The notes under the pieces are model-generated. The model saw nothing but the letters and a program-made list of their open reading frames with translations. It was not told where the DNA came from and ran no database searches. Positions 1-8,621 of a stretch of 24,724 nucleotides of DNA are shown here, piece by piece (positions within the stretch are counted from its first letter, which is position 1; each line of letters begins with the position of its first letter). The DNA lies in NCBI RefSeq assembly GCF_000003605.2, contig NW_003120918.1, positions 470,567 through 495,290 on the forward strand, in the 5' to 3' direction. The stretch comes from Saccoglossus kowalevskii. Taxonomy: Eukaryota; Hemichordata; Enteropneusta; Harrimaniidae. A program made the position numbers and the translations under genes.

Positions 1-1150
1 CCGAATCTGTGTGTGCATCTGGGTGTGGAATTGAGCACACATTTATTACTGTACAACCACTCGTGAAACCCGCAACGAAAGTTGTGCTATCTGGTGTACC
101 CCCCGTTTATACCCGACTACCTACTACAAGAACAACTTTTACGGTATGGTAAAGTAGTGAGCAAAATAAATACAATTCCACTAGGTTGCAAAAGTCCCAA
201 TTTGAGACACGTTAAAAGTGTTCGCAGACAAGTATACATGCTGTGCGATCATGATAAACTAGAAGGTGTGCTTAATGTCGTTTTTGAGGAGCGTATTTAT
301 CGAATTTATTTGTCAACGGACGAGATTATCTGTTATAAATGTCACAAAAAAGGCCACACTAAACGTAACTGTAGTCAGATTATAACACCTGTCCCTACAC
401 CAGGAGTCACTAACAATACAAACTCACAAACTGATTTTCAAAACGATAACAAAAACGGAAATCAAAACCCAAACCATGACGATAAAAATCCCCCAAATGA
501 TATGCAAACCGATAATGTTACAGATAGTGAAACAGCACAATCGATACCACACAAAACGTTAATATAAGTAAAGAAACAAATGTGAACGAAGCGATCGACA
601 CAACGTCATCTGAACCAGCTCAAAATAAACAATCTGCCACGCGTTCAGTCGTTTCTAATGCAAATGATGCCTCTCAAAATGAGTGTGTCAATGATAATAC
701 ACCCACACCGTCACTCATTCAAACAGACCCGCATTCCACTGAAACAATTGATACAACCACTCGCTCAACTGAATCTGAACCAAACGGCTCAACAACTACC
801 ACTGGTGCGGCGGAGGTACAAACCCTCTCCGCTTTTCCTCTCTCTTACGCTGCTGTCACTTCAACGCCCATTGATGTCTTTGACAGGAAGCAGACCTCAT
901 CATCCTTTCCCTTTCACGACATGGACGATGTGGAGTCCGCTTACTAATAAGATCACTAACTGATTTCCGCAAAAACAATGACCTGCCGTCCAAGGAAAAG
1001 GTCCGCATCCAACGACTATCCTGCAGAATCGCTAAAAATATTGGGATCACAAGAACACCCGTTGAAAACAAACGGAGCAATGAAATCCTCGATAAAAAGC
1101 GTGGTATTTCTACTACCTGTAGTAGAAGGTCAAAAAGAGATAAACAGTAA
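1..1150 (+). pseudogene. LINE copy A ORF1 (gag-like, zinc knuckle), broken
   Basis: The reading starts off the left edge: the frame through HTFITVQPLVKPATK (about 30-80) enters the long open stretch 82-567 after a one-base shift in a run of C near 105. The central CYKCHKKGHTKRNC (about 331-372) is a CX2CX4HX4C zinc knuckle, as in LINE ORF1 nucleic-acid-binding proteins. It is followed by a low-complexity N/D/T/Q-rich tail (to 567, then 582-947). The frame breaks near 567. A second break near 940 matches a loss of about 49 codons relative to copy B: VESA in copy A joins directly to the LLIRSLTDF region. The C-terminal part then reads in another frame from about 941 through SKEKVRIQRL and DKKRGISTT to a stop at 1148-1150. 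The family role is RNA binding and particle formation during retrotransposition. This copy cannot make the full protein. Confidence 0.8.
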
Positions 1151-1158
1151 ATTGTATC

Positions 1159-1779
1159 ATGACAACTATAATAATGGACTCTCCACTTGAGACGTATCAA
1201 TGGTCTATTTGTTGCTATCATATTCATCCATATACGAGTATTAGTGTTATTATATTATTTATTGTTCCAATAACTGGATCTATGTTCTTCATAGTCATTG
1301 CTGGTCAGATTTTAACATCTGTCTTCTTGCCTACATTGTGCTATTTAATACCCTTATTTGTCACATTTATCAAATCGATTTTAGGGAATGTTTTCACCGT
1401 TGAAATAAAACTCTGCTCTGCTACTAGTCTTTCAGGTATGTTCACTATGGCAACAATGCTTCTTGGGTATTATCTGTACTGCTCAGTCGTTGATATTATA
1501 AAATCAAACATGCAGATTGCTCTTGCAGTCGATATTCAACTATCCTCCGTTATGTGTATGACAATTTTGCCAGCTATGTTCACCATAGCAACAACGTCCG
1601 AGCTATTTGGGTATTGTCTACTCTGTCCATGGTTTAATAATGTAAAACCATGCCTAGAAATTAATTCCGAAGTTGATATTCAACTTGTTTGTGATACATC
1701 AAAGTTTGTAACTGGTCTGTCAACTATCACCGTAGCAGCAATGTTTGTATTCTGTGGCATTTTTTTACATTACTCATGA
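1159..1779 (+). CDS. Hydrophobic 206-residue ORF between ORF1 and ORF2 of LINE copy A (unrecognised)
   Basis: I do not recognise this protein. It starts nine bases after the ORF1 stop and reads 206 codons with many hydrophobic stretches, for example near residues 12-38, 40-58 and 180-203, rich in I, V, L, C, F and T. From about residue 43 it overlaps a tandem DNA repeat, so peptide motifs such as MFTMATM and MFTIATTS recur about every 46-48 residues. Shorter open frames with the same repeated peptide follow at 1876-2127 and 2139-2372. Copy B has only about 68 bases between its ORF1 stop and its ORF2 start, so the segment is specific to copy A. It could be a real accessory membrane-type ORF, or noncoding tandem repeat that happens to be open. 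I favour the second for the present copy, because the frame is lost after 1779. Confidence 0.25.
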   Translation: MTTIIMDSPLETYQWSICCYHIHPYTSISVIILFIVPITGSMFFIVIAGQILTSVFLPTLCYLIPLFVTFIKSILGNVFTVEIKLCSATSLSGMFTMATMLLGYYLYCSVVDIIKSNMQIALAVDIQLSSVMCMTILPAMFTIATTSELFGYCLLCPWFNNVKPCLEINSEVDIQLVCDTSKFVTGLSTITVAAMFVFCGIFLHYS

Positions 1780-2380
1780 CTCAATACTATATACATAGTT
1801 TTTGGTTTCACAGCTGACTTTCAACTATTCTATGTTACACCTGAGTGTGTAACGAGTGTACAAGCTATTGTCACCATGGCAATAACGTCGTTATCTGGGC
1901 TGTGTCTATATCACGCATCTTTTAATATCTTAAAATCAAACCTGAAACTGGTTCTCATAGTTGAGTTTCAACTATTCTATGTTACACCTGAGTGTGTAAC
2001 AAGTGTACAAACCATGTTCACCATGGCAACAACGTCGTTATCTGGGCTGTGTCTATATAACGCATCTTTTAATATTTTAAAATCAAACTTGAAACTGGTT
2101 CTCATAGTTGGGTTTCAACTATTCTAAGTTACACCTGAGTGTGTAACAAGTGTACAAACCATGTTCACCATGGCAACAACGTCGTTATCTGGGCTGTGTC
2201 TATATCACGCATCTTTTATTTTTTTAAATCAAACTTAAAACTGGTTCTCATAGTTGGGTTTCAACTATCCTATGTTACACCTGAGTGGGTAACAAGTGTA
2301 CAAGATATTGTCAGCATGACAACAACGTCGTTACTTAGGTCTTGTTTATATCATACTTTTTTAATATTTTAAAATTAAAC
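1287..2380 (+). repeat. Tandem repeat, ~145-147 bp unit, about 7-8 copies
   Basis: The landmark ATGTTCACCATGGCAACAAC and its variants begin near 1287 (weak), 1438, 1576, 1722, 1866, 2014, 2161 and 2306, giving spacings of about 138-151 bases. The three units between about 1815 and 2260 are very alike. They share the segments GTTACACCTGAGTGTGTAAC, CGTTATCTGGGCTGTGTC and TTAAAATCAAAC. The outer units have drifted. The two cleanest spacings are 147 bases, or 49 codons, so the translated repeat stays in phase there. The array fills the space between ORF1 and ORF2 of LINE copy A and is absent from copy B. Confidence 0.85.
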
Positions 2381-2660
2381 GACCATACTTTTTATAAATA
2401 CACATCATACTATAGCCAAGCTTATCATAATGCCGGCTCTCTATTTAAGGTAGCTATCCTGCTTCACAACTCGTGTATAATAGCGATTAGCATCATGAGC
2501 TACTCCTTTGTTCGTTTTGACTTTCAATACTACCAGTTTGAACTCGTCTGTCTCCGTGTTAGCACCTGCAAAACATGGAATAGTCGATGTGTCTTGATTC
2601 AATGTTTTTTAAATAACATTCATGAATTGTTTTTTTCTGGTCTTGTTCTCTGTTTCGTAC

Positions 2661-3236
2661 ATGGCTGATGTATCTGAGCTGACATGGAACGTCCATGGAT
2701 GTCGTGACGCATTTAAACGATACCAACGTTTCGAGTTCATCAAAATTAATCATCCTAGTTCATTTTATTTTCTACAAGAAACACACACCATCAAATCCGA
2801 TGAATCTACTTGGCAAGTTGTCTGGAGAGGACCGGTTAGTTTTAGTCACGAAAACACACACTCAGCTGGGGTGGCAATATTGTTAAACCCAAACAGAAAG
2901 TTAACTATATTAAATGTTGACAATGTGATCAGAGGACGACTACTGCATGTTCATGTTGATATTGATGGTCTTCCGGTTCATTTAATAAATGTTTATGCAC
3001 CAACAAATGGCCCAGAACGTATAGAATTTTTTCAACACGTAAAATGTCCCATTAATAGATTGAATAATGACTCCATTATAATGGGAGGGGACTTTAACTG
3101 TAATCTCAATGCTAATGTAGACAGAGCTGACAGCTCTGAACCACATGCTCACTCTTCAACATCGTTGCAACACATTGTCCGTCGATGCAAGCTCGTAGAC
3201 GCATGGCGTACTCTTCACGCTACCACTAAACAATTC
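2661..3236 (+). pseudogene. LINE copy A ORF2, N-terminal endonuclease fragment
   Basis: The chosen start is ATG at 2661, which aligns with the ATG of copy B at 4956; the frame is also open upstream to 2622. The first 192 residues form the N-terminal part of an APE-type endonuclease, which nicks target DNA to prime reverse transcription. WNVHGCRD (residues 8-15), FLQETHT (around 36), SHENTHSAGVAIL, LINVYAPTNGPER (around 110) and MGGDFNCNLN (around 143) supply the expected Asn, Glu, Tyr and Asp/Asn catalytic or structural positions. The final SDH motif, present in copy B at about 6763, is missing because the copy stops at LVDAWR..KQFN. The frame runs on without meaning into the next element, to a stop at 3330. 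All of the reverse transcriptase is absent. Confidence 0.8.
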
Positions 3237-4065
3237 AACGGAAGGAGCCTCTCAAGTGGCCACTTAAGCTTCTTAACGGGCTTATTTTATTTTGTTTCAA
3301 CCCAAGTTAATCCCGATGAGGACGTTGTCTAGCTCATCTTTGATGTCGATGATAGTTTGCGATTGTTTACACAAGTAACGAGCTAGCGGAATATGATACA
3401 ACCCCGCTGATTTTTAAATGTGACCATAAAATATATGCGCATTATGAAACTACGGTCATCACACATGCGCAGATGAACGTTTGACTTCACAGATTTCACA
3501 TGTTTTAGTTATTAGCAACTGTAACAAGAACGAGAATTCGAGTGTCTACAACAAAAATTCCTAAGGACTCCTAAAAAGTATTATCACTGAGAAATTGTCT
3601 AGGCATGCCCTTCTTTCGATACTATCTTTTCTGGCGGTGTTTGCCGATGCCCGGTGGTCGAAAATTCAATTGTTTCGAGTGTCAAACTTCACGCAATGAC
3701 AATAGTACCATTGAATAATTCAATAGTTATTGTCACAGGCAATTATTGATTAAGTCTTATCACCATTACAAATACAAACAGATTCACAATAGTTCATCAG
3801 TTCTTCTTCAATCGATGTTATATTTGCCAAGTTCGCCAAAATCTCCGGAAACAACAGCAATCAAACTGGACGCCACTTTCAGTCTTATTTATGCGAGGTT
3901 CGTCTATCGCTTCCGAACATGCCCCGAATATTACCGAATGCTCGAGATTAGCGTAACCCATTGTACGAAGGTGTTAAGAGCTAACGAGAACCAATGTTTG
4001 TGACCAAACAATGACAAACGATCATGGGGTAAAGCTAAAACAATAGCGTCGTGGCTCCTTCCGTT
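3237..4065. mobile_element. 829-bp element bounded by 13-bp terminal inverted repeats, probably a non-autonomous DNA transposon
   Basis: AACGGAAGGAGCC at 3237-3249 is the exact reverse complement of GGCTCCTTCCGTT at 4053-4065. Coding similarity to LINE copy A stops at the left end and similarity to copy B ORF1 begins just after the right end. The inside has no open frame longer than 85 codons (3746-4003, unrecognised) and no transposase similarity I can see, so it would depend on another element. I find no clear target-site duplication: AATTC precedes and AGTAC follows. The junction may therefore have been rearranged, or the termini may be part of a different structure. The inside also holds a stem-loop at 3697-3735. 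Confidence 0.5.
3697..3735. repeat. Stem-loop (dyad) inside the TIR element
   Basis: TGACAATA at 3697-3704 pairs with TATTGTCA at 3728-3735, and ATTGAA at 3710-3715 pairs with TTCAAT at 3719-3724. Short unpaired bulges (GTACC and AGT) and a three-base loop separate them. The compound hairpin lies near the middle of the element. It may be a folding feature of a non-autonomous transposon. No function can be assigned from sequence alone. Confidence 0.6.
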
Positions 4066-4887
4066 AGTACCTTCCATGGTCAAACAAAATAAAACTTCTG
4101 ATCATCAAAATAAAACAACTGATAGTATTGCAATAGCACTGATCAAAAAATACTCGCCAGCACTCATGCGTGTACTGTTGATTGTGATGCAAATGAACTC
4201 AATTGCAACAATAACAGTGACACGCGCAATGCTGATTCTTATGTAAATGACCTCAACCACAGCAATGAAACTGATACACAATCTGACTCTTTGACTACTG
4301 ATCTTGTTATTGAAATGTCTGTTGATGGAACTGGTGTTACCTGTACTGGTGAGGAGAGGGTTTCAACCCCTAACTCTTTCTCTGGGCTTCCTGGGGAACC
4401 CTGTGTTTCGTTTTGTCCTCCTGACGAATCCATTGACGTTTTTGACAGAAAACGTCATGTTTCTGAATATCACCCTGACGACATGGACGAGGTTGAGTCA
4501 GTTGCTTCTGATATGTCTGATGTCTCTCAGTTGTTTCCAGATGAAAGAGAAAAACTTTTACCTGATGATACAGTCAGAGCCTTTATTGAGAGCTCTTATA
4601 AATCAAAAAGGATCATTGAACATGCCACACAGTTCTGTCCTGATTTAAGACTTCTTACGCGCTCACTCAATCACATGCGCAAAAACACCGACTTTACTAG
4701 CAAGGAAAAAATAAGAATCCAAAGAATGACCAACAAAATAGCTAAACACTATATAAAATTAAACAAACAACAAAAAGTTGGTGCAACTGAGTGCAGTCTG
4801 CCTGGAGCCCAGAGCAAACGCAGTGATGAAGTACTTGACAAAAAACGTGGTATATCAACTACTAAGAGTAGTAAACTACGAAGATAA
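4066..4887 (+). pseudogene. LINE copy B ORF1, 5'-truncated
   Basis: The main open frame runs in phase from about 4141 to the stop at 4885-4887; an ATG lies at 4291. A short stretch before it (4067 to about 4135, QNKTSDHQNKTTDS) fits the same Q/N/T-rich region after a one-base shift. The conserved C-terminal part contains SIDVFDRKRH, DDMDEVESVASDM, LLTRSLNHM, SKEKIRIQRM and DKKRGISTTKS. The zinc knuckle seen in copy A would lie further upstream and is lost. Copy B keeps about 49 codons that copy A has deleted. Family role: nucleic-acid-binding gag-like protein. Confidence 0.75.
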
Positions 4888-5093
4888 TTACCTTATTTAT
4901 GGTATTGAGTAACATTACGAAGAGCTCATTGTACTATTTTGTCTACTTTGTTGTCATGGCAAATTTGTCAGGAGTTACTTGGAATATACACGGATGTCGA
5001 GATTCCTTTAAGAGATATCAACTTTTTGAACACATTAAACTAAACTTGTCCAATGATTTTTGTTTCCTACAGGAAACTCATACTGTACCCAGT

Positions 5094-5118
5094 GATAATA
5101 ATAATAATAATAATAATA
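5094..5118. repeat. (ATA)n microsatellite forming the LINE 3' tail
   Basis: A run of ATA/AAT triplets covers 5094-5118, with further ATA-rich sequence to about 5165 after a short ATTTATTTATTTG interval. It marks the 3' end of the antisense LINE and the left junction with LINE copy B. Confidence 0.85.
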
Positions 5119-5434
5119 ATATAATAATATTTATTTATTTGCCCAATAATAATAATAACAATAAGAAACACTGAAACAACAAAACAAAAACAAAAACAAA
5201 AGTAAGCCAAACAGAAAAAATGAAATCAGAAAATAGCTTACTGCAAGTCTTGTCTGATTTCCTATATATATTGGAAGTAAATTATAATGTATATAGTAGA
5301 GGGCCAAAATAAGTATATCAATATGAAGATTAACTAACCAAATTAATAAATAACTAAACAAATGAATATGAAAGTTAATACAAATCGGTGATGAATAAAC
5401 ATATAGCTTATTAATCAATAAGTGAACAAATATG

Positions 5435-5534
5435 TCTGTATGGCATCACACTTTGCCAACACCACGACCAGCACCAAACACCACAGGGCATCCGCGAAAG
5501 TGGTACCGCCAAAACTAACCTGATGCCATACAGA
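5435..5534. repeat. 100-bp segment bounded by a perfect 14-bp inverted repeat
   Basis: TCTGTATGGCATCA at 5435-5448 is the exact reverse complement of TGATGCCATACAGA at 5521-5534. The 72 bases between are C/A-rich and less AT-rich than the surrounding 3' UTR of the antisense LINE. It could be a small MITE-like insertion or a structured element of the LINE 3' UTR used for template recognition. Confidence 0.7.
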
Positions 5535-5626
5535 ACTTCTAAGTCTAAGAAAATAAGTTTTGGAAAAATCAATCAGGTAAAATAAAATGAATAAATAAAC
5601 AACTTAGCAAACACAATCATATGTAT

Positions 5627-6237
5627 CTAGTTTTCTGCCAATAATAATTGTTTAGTCATTTCTTTGAACGAACTGCGTGAGATAATTGACCTAATTTTAG
5701 CCGGGATTTTATTCCATATTTTTGCACCTGAGTATGTAATCGTAAACTGGCCAAATGCTGTACGGGTATATTCAACAAAAAGATTTTGATTGTGGAGTTG
5801 TCTGGTTTGGTATGGATGATGGATAGGTTTGAAATAGGTTTGAAATAGTCATTAATATTATTGGCAGAATTATGAATTATTATTAAGTCATGGATGAAAG
5901 TACAGGTGACTAATTTGTGCATTTTATAGGTATCAAGGATGTTTAATTTTTTGAATAAAGGGGCCAAGTGTTCAGTGAACGAACTAAACGTCATTGCGCG
6001 AACTAACATTTTCTGGGTCATATAAATGGTATTTAAGTGTGAGTGATATGTATTACCCCAAACCTGTATAAGGCTGTATAAGGGAATTATAATGCAATAT
6101 TAAAATGTTAAGGGGTATGAAGTTTCTGAGTTTATATAATAGGCCACATTTTTTTCTAATTATACTGTTGATGTGATCGATGTGACATGACCAATTAAGA
6201 TGTTTATCAATTAAAACACTAACTTCCTCAACACAAT
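5627..6237 (-). pseudogene. C-terminal fragment of a CR1/L2/Jockey-type LINE ORF2
   Basis: Minus-strand reading begins at the truncation point with VLIDKHLNWSCHIDHI, then GLLYKLRNFIPL and HYNSLIQPY. This is the conserved region that follows the reverse transcriptase core in Jockey/CR1/L2 LINEs. A one-base shift near 6060 leads to WGNTYHSHLN and EHLAPLFKKLNILD. Another shift near 5770 leads to FGQFTITYSGAKIWNKIP and RSSFKEMTKQLL, ending at a TAG on the minus strand (5627-5629). The motif order is as expected for the family, but three frames are needed. About 200 codons remain of an ORF2 that is normally several times longer. Inactive. Confidence 0.75.
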
Positions 6238-7023
6238 GGGTAATGAACCACATTGGCGTGTTGTTTGGAGAGCCCCAATTTATTCTTCTCATGAAAATAC
6301 CCATTCTGCTGGGGTTGCTATACTTTTTAAAATAAACACGGATATTGATGTGTTGAATTTTAACAATGTCGTGCCTGGTCGTCTGTTGCACTTGCACGCT
6401 TCCTGTACACTTATTCAATGTATGCGCTCCAACCAATGGACCGGAGCGCTTAGAATTATTTAAGGTTCTTAACAATTCTCTTAACAACTTGAATAATGAT
6501 CCAGTTATCATTGGAGGCGATTTCAATTGCACTCTAAATTCAGAAAATGACAGCCCGGAAACACACTTACCTTCATCTAATCTACTTTCAAATATCTGTC
6601 ACCGGTTCAAACTAGTTGATGCTTGGCGCAATCATAACACTACTGCAAAACAATTCAACTGGAGTAGACAAGAAAGTCAATCTCGCATTGACACATTTTA
6701 CATTACAAAGTCTCTACTTACCCGAATCAAATCTTCTTCCATTCAGCCTCATATAAATTTGTCTGATCACTGCCCTGTTACACTCCATCTTTCTTTCACT
6801 TCCTATACATATCGCAACCCTGTCTGGTGCTTCAACTCCAGCCTCCTGCAAGATGAGAATTATTGTAAAATTGTTAATGAATACTGGTTAACTTGGAGAA
6901 AAGAGAGAGGGCGCTTCAAATATATCCAAATGTGGTGGGATATAGGGAAGCTGAAAAATAAAAATATTAACCAAACAATATACTTCTAAGCTCTGCACTT
7001 ACTACAGACAAACTAAACACTGT

Positions 7024-7284
7024 ATGCAAAATGAAATCACTGCTCTTGAACAGGAAGTACAGTTGCACTCCACTCTGATCAACCAACTTAATGAAAAAAG
7101 AACTCTACTTGAAAACTTGTTAAAAAATGAGGTCAGTGGAGCAGCAATACGCTCCCGGCACAAGGTGTTGAATGAGAATAATGCACCAAAATCTTTCTTT
7201 TTTAACATCATAATGTCACAACTAGAAAAACAAGATGGTACCATCACTAATACACCCTGTCAAATGAGACAGCTTACAAGATAA
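7024..7284 (+). pseudogene. LINE copy B ORF2 linker (coiled coil) between endonuclease and reverse transcriptase
   Basis: The frame reads a charged, heptad-like helix (ITALEQEVQLHSTLINQLNE, then KRTLLENLLKNE), followed by SGAAIRSRHKVLNENNAPKS and FFFNII. The latter is the usual AxIRSRxxxLxExxxPxxxFFxLE-like signature just before the reverse transcriptase in Tx1/L1-type ORF2. The frame stops at 7282-7284, and the reading continues in the next segment after a shift. This part links the two enzymatic domains in the intact protein. Confidence 0.7.
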
Positions 7285-7938
7285 TTATATTCAGACTTAT
7301 TCTCGCCCAATCCTGTGTCACTTGCCTGCCAACAAAAACTGCATGCAAACCTCCCCCAACTTGATGAAAACCCAACCATGAAAAGCGACTGTGATGCCGA
7401 ATTAACCTATGAAGAACTAACATCAGCAGTCAAATGCATTGCCACTGGCAAATCTCCAGGAATAGACGGCCTTCCAGTCGAATTTTACAAACACTTTTTG
7501 GCCAACTTTTGGCAACGACTTATTCCAGGTTTTCCAAGCATCAATATCATCTGGTGAACTGCCACTCTCTAGCAGACGAGCTATTATAACTCTTCTTCCT
7601 AAAAAAGGAAATACTAACCTGTTGAAAAATTGACGTCCTGTTAGTATATTGTGCGCCGATTATAAAATCTTCGCACAGGCACTTTCCCTTAGAATGAAAC
7701 CTGCACTAACATCATACACATTGACCAGAGTTATTGTGTCCCTGGCAGACAAATATTTGATAACATCAATCTAGTGCGTGACGTCATCACGTATGCAAAC
7801 ATCAATAACATCACATTGGGCATCGTTTCGTTGGACCAAGAAAAGGCCTTTGACCGTGTAAACCACGGGTAGCTTCTGAAAACCCTAGAGGCTTTTGGGT
7901 TTGGTGAGTTTTTCATCAAATATATCAAACTAATCTAC

Positions 7939-8621
7939 TGTCAGGGGGAAATTCTCTTTCTCTCGGGTTCTCCACACTTGTCAGGGGGGGGAACTCGTCT
8001 CGTCTCTATATCTCGTCCCCTTGAGGTACGGGATCGGGAAAGTCACTTATACTTTACAGTCAAATAAGACACACACAACGAAATACGTTTCAGCTCTCGT
8101 CTTAGTCGATCTGTTGGAGCACTCTATAAGACACAGCGCCCTGGGGAAAAGTCCCCAAGACTCTCACAAGGCTGACCCAAGACTAGCCCAAGACTGGACT
8201 GCCTCAAGGCTCGCCCCTGGACTCTCTCGGACTACGTCTCTCTCTTCTCTACTGCGTCTATCGTGCTGTGTTCGTCAAGACCAACTCAAACTCTCTTTAT
8301 TCATTTTCAAAACTCTAACCAATTGCAAAACAGTAAAAAGACTCTAGGGCGTAACCTTCAATCATAAAGCCAATCACACTAAGTACTGAATACGTCATAT
8401 CTTTTGATTAATCGTTCACTACATTAATAACTATGGATATAAACTGTCAGAATGAGTAGTCTAAAAAGCGGTGGTTATCTGGTAATTAGTTCCAAATCAC
8501 TGAGCCAAGTTCCGTCCAAAACTTCAAATAGACCTAAACGATGACAGACATAACACAGCAATTCAGCTAATAATCAGCTAATTAAGTCGGTCAACAGATA
8601 CGCAAAAACAAATTCATGACA
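7939..8621. mobile_element. Solo LTR, 683 bp, with 4-bp target-site duplication CTAC
   Basis: The segment begins TGTCAGGGGG (7939) and ends ATGACA (8621), the TGTCA...TGACA ends expected of a long terminal repeat. CTAC lies immediately before it (7935-7938) and after it (8622-8625). Removing the segment plus one CTAC leaves the LINE reverse transcriptase frame uninterrupted, independent support for these exact borders. No gag or pol sequence is present, so it is probably a solo LTR left by recombination between two LTRs. CTATAAG at 8124-8130 could be the LTR TATA box, which would make the plus strand the sense strand. The 108-codon open frame at 8021-8347 looks like chance. Confidence 0.75.
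8124..8130 (+). promoter_or_regulatory. Possible TATA box of the solo LTR
   Basis: CTATAAG lies about 185 bases into the LTR, in a local context of CT-rich and direct-repeat sequence. Position and sequence fit a retrotransposon core promoter, but this is inference from the motif alone. Confidence 0.3.

Larger units (their letters stand above)
1..3236 (+). mobile_element. LINE copy A, Tx1-clade-like, 3' truncated, runs off the left edge
   Basis: This is a non-LTR retrotransposon copy carrying most of ORF1, a long inter-ORF block and the first third of ORF2. ORF1 has a CCHC zinc knuckle, and ORF2 starts with an APE-type endonuclease with the WNVHG, QETH, VYAPTNG and GGDFNC motifs. From memory of family patterns, the ORF1 text around VPPFIPD and IPLGCKSP and the endonuclease wording resemble the Tx1 branch of the L1 group; a database search would settle the clade. 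The copy ends abruptly after the endonuclease LVDAWR segment, exactly where the TIR element begins. Several frameshifts and one internal deletion show it is dead. It is about 75-80% similar by eye to copy B downstream, so the two are relatives of one family rather than a recent duplication. Confidence 0.85.
5094..6237 (-). mobile_element. 5'-truncated CR1/L2/Jockey-type LINE, nested antisense in LINE copy B
   Basis: Copy B's endonuclease reading stops near 5093 and restarts near 6238. The intervening 1.1 kb reads on the minus strand as the C-terminal end of a different LINE ORF2, followed by a 3' UTR. The 3' end is a simple (ATA/TTA)n tail at 5094-5118, typical of CR1/L2-like elements, which often end in a microsatellite rather than poly(A). 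The 5' end (right side) is truncated in the thumb region of the reverse transcriptase. A target duplication is not clear because the tail blends with a TAAT at both edges. Confidence 0.75.
4956..6989 (+). pseudogene. LINE copy B ORF2 endonuclease domain, interrupted by an antisense LINE
   Basis: The ATG at 4956 matches the start in copy A. Residues 1-46 (4956-5093) contain WNIHGCRD and FLQETHT, then the frame enters a nested insertion. It resumes at about 6238 with WRVVWRAP and SHENTHSAGVAIL. A frameshift between about 6366 and 6420 moves the frame to one that runs to 6989. That part carries the YAPTNG-like site (CAPTNGPER), IIGGDFNCTLN, LVDAWR, SRIDTFY and SDHCPV, the last being the catalytic His/Asp motif of APE-type endonucleases. 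Apart from the Tyr-to-Cys change in the APTNG motif, all key motifs are still readable, although they are split. The family role is target-site nicking. The stop near 6987 ends this part; the linker and reverse transcriptase follow in other frames. Confidence 0.8.

Noticed and set aside
856-1227. 123-codon minus-strand open frame
   Set aside because: It is the shadow of LINE copy A ORF1, whose sense strand carries recognisable family motifs matched in copy B.
3746-4003. 85-codon open frame inside the TIR element, considered as a transposase remnant
   Set aside because: No DDE-type or other transposase signature could be seen.
8021-8347. 108-codon plus-strand open frame
   Set aside because: It lies wholly inside the solo LTR and its translation is low-information, with no recognised domain.
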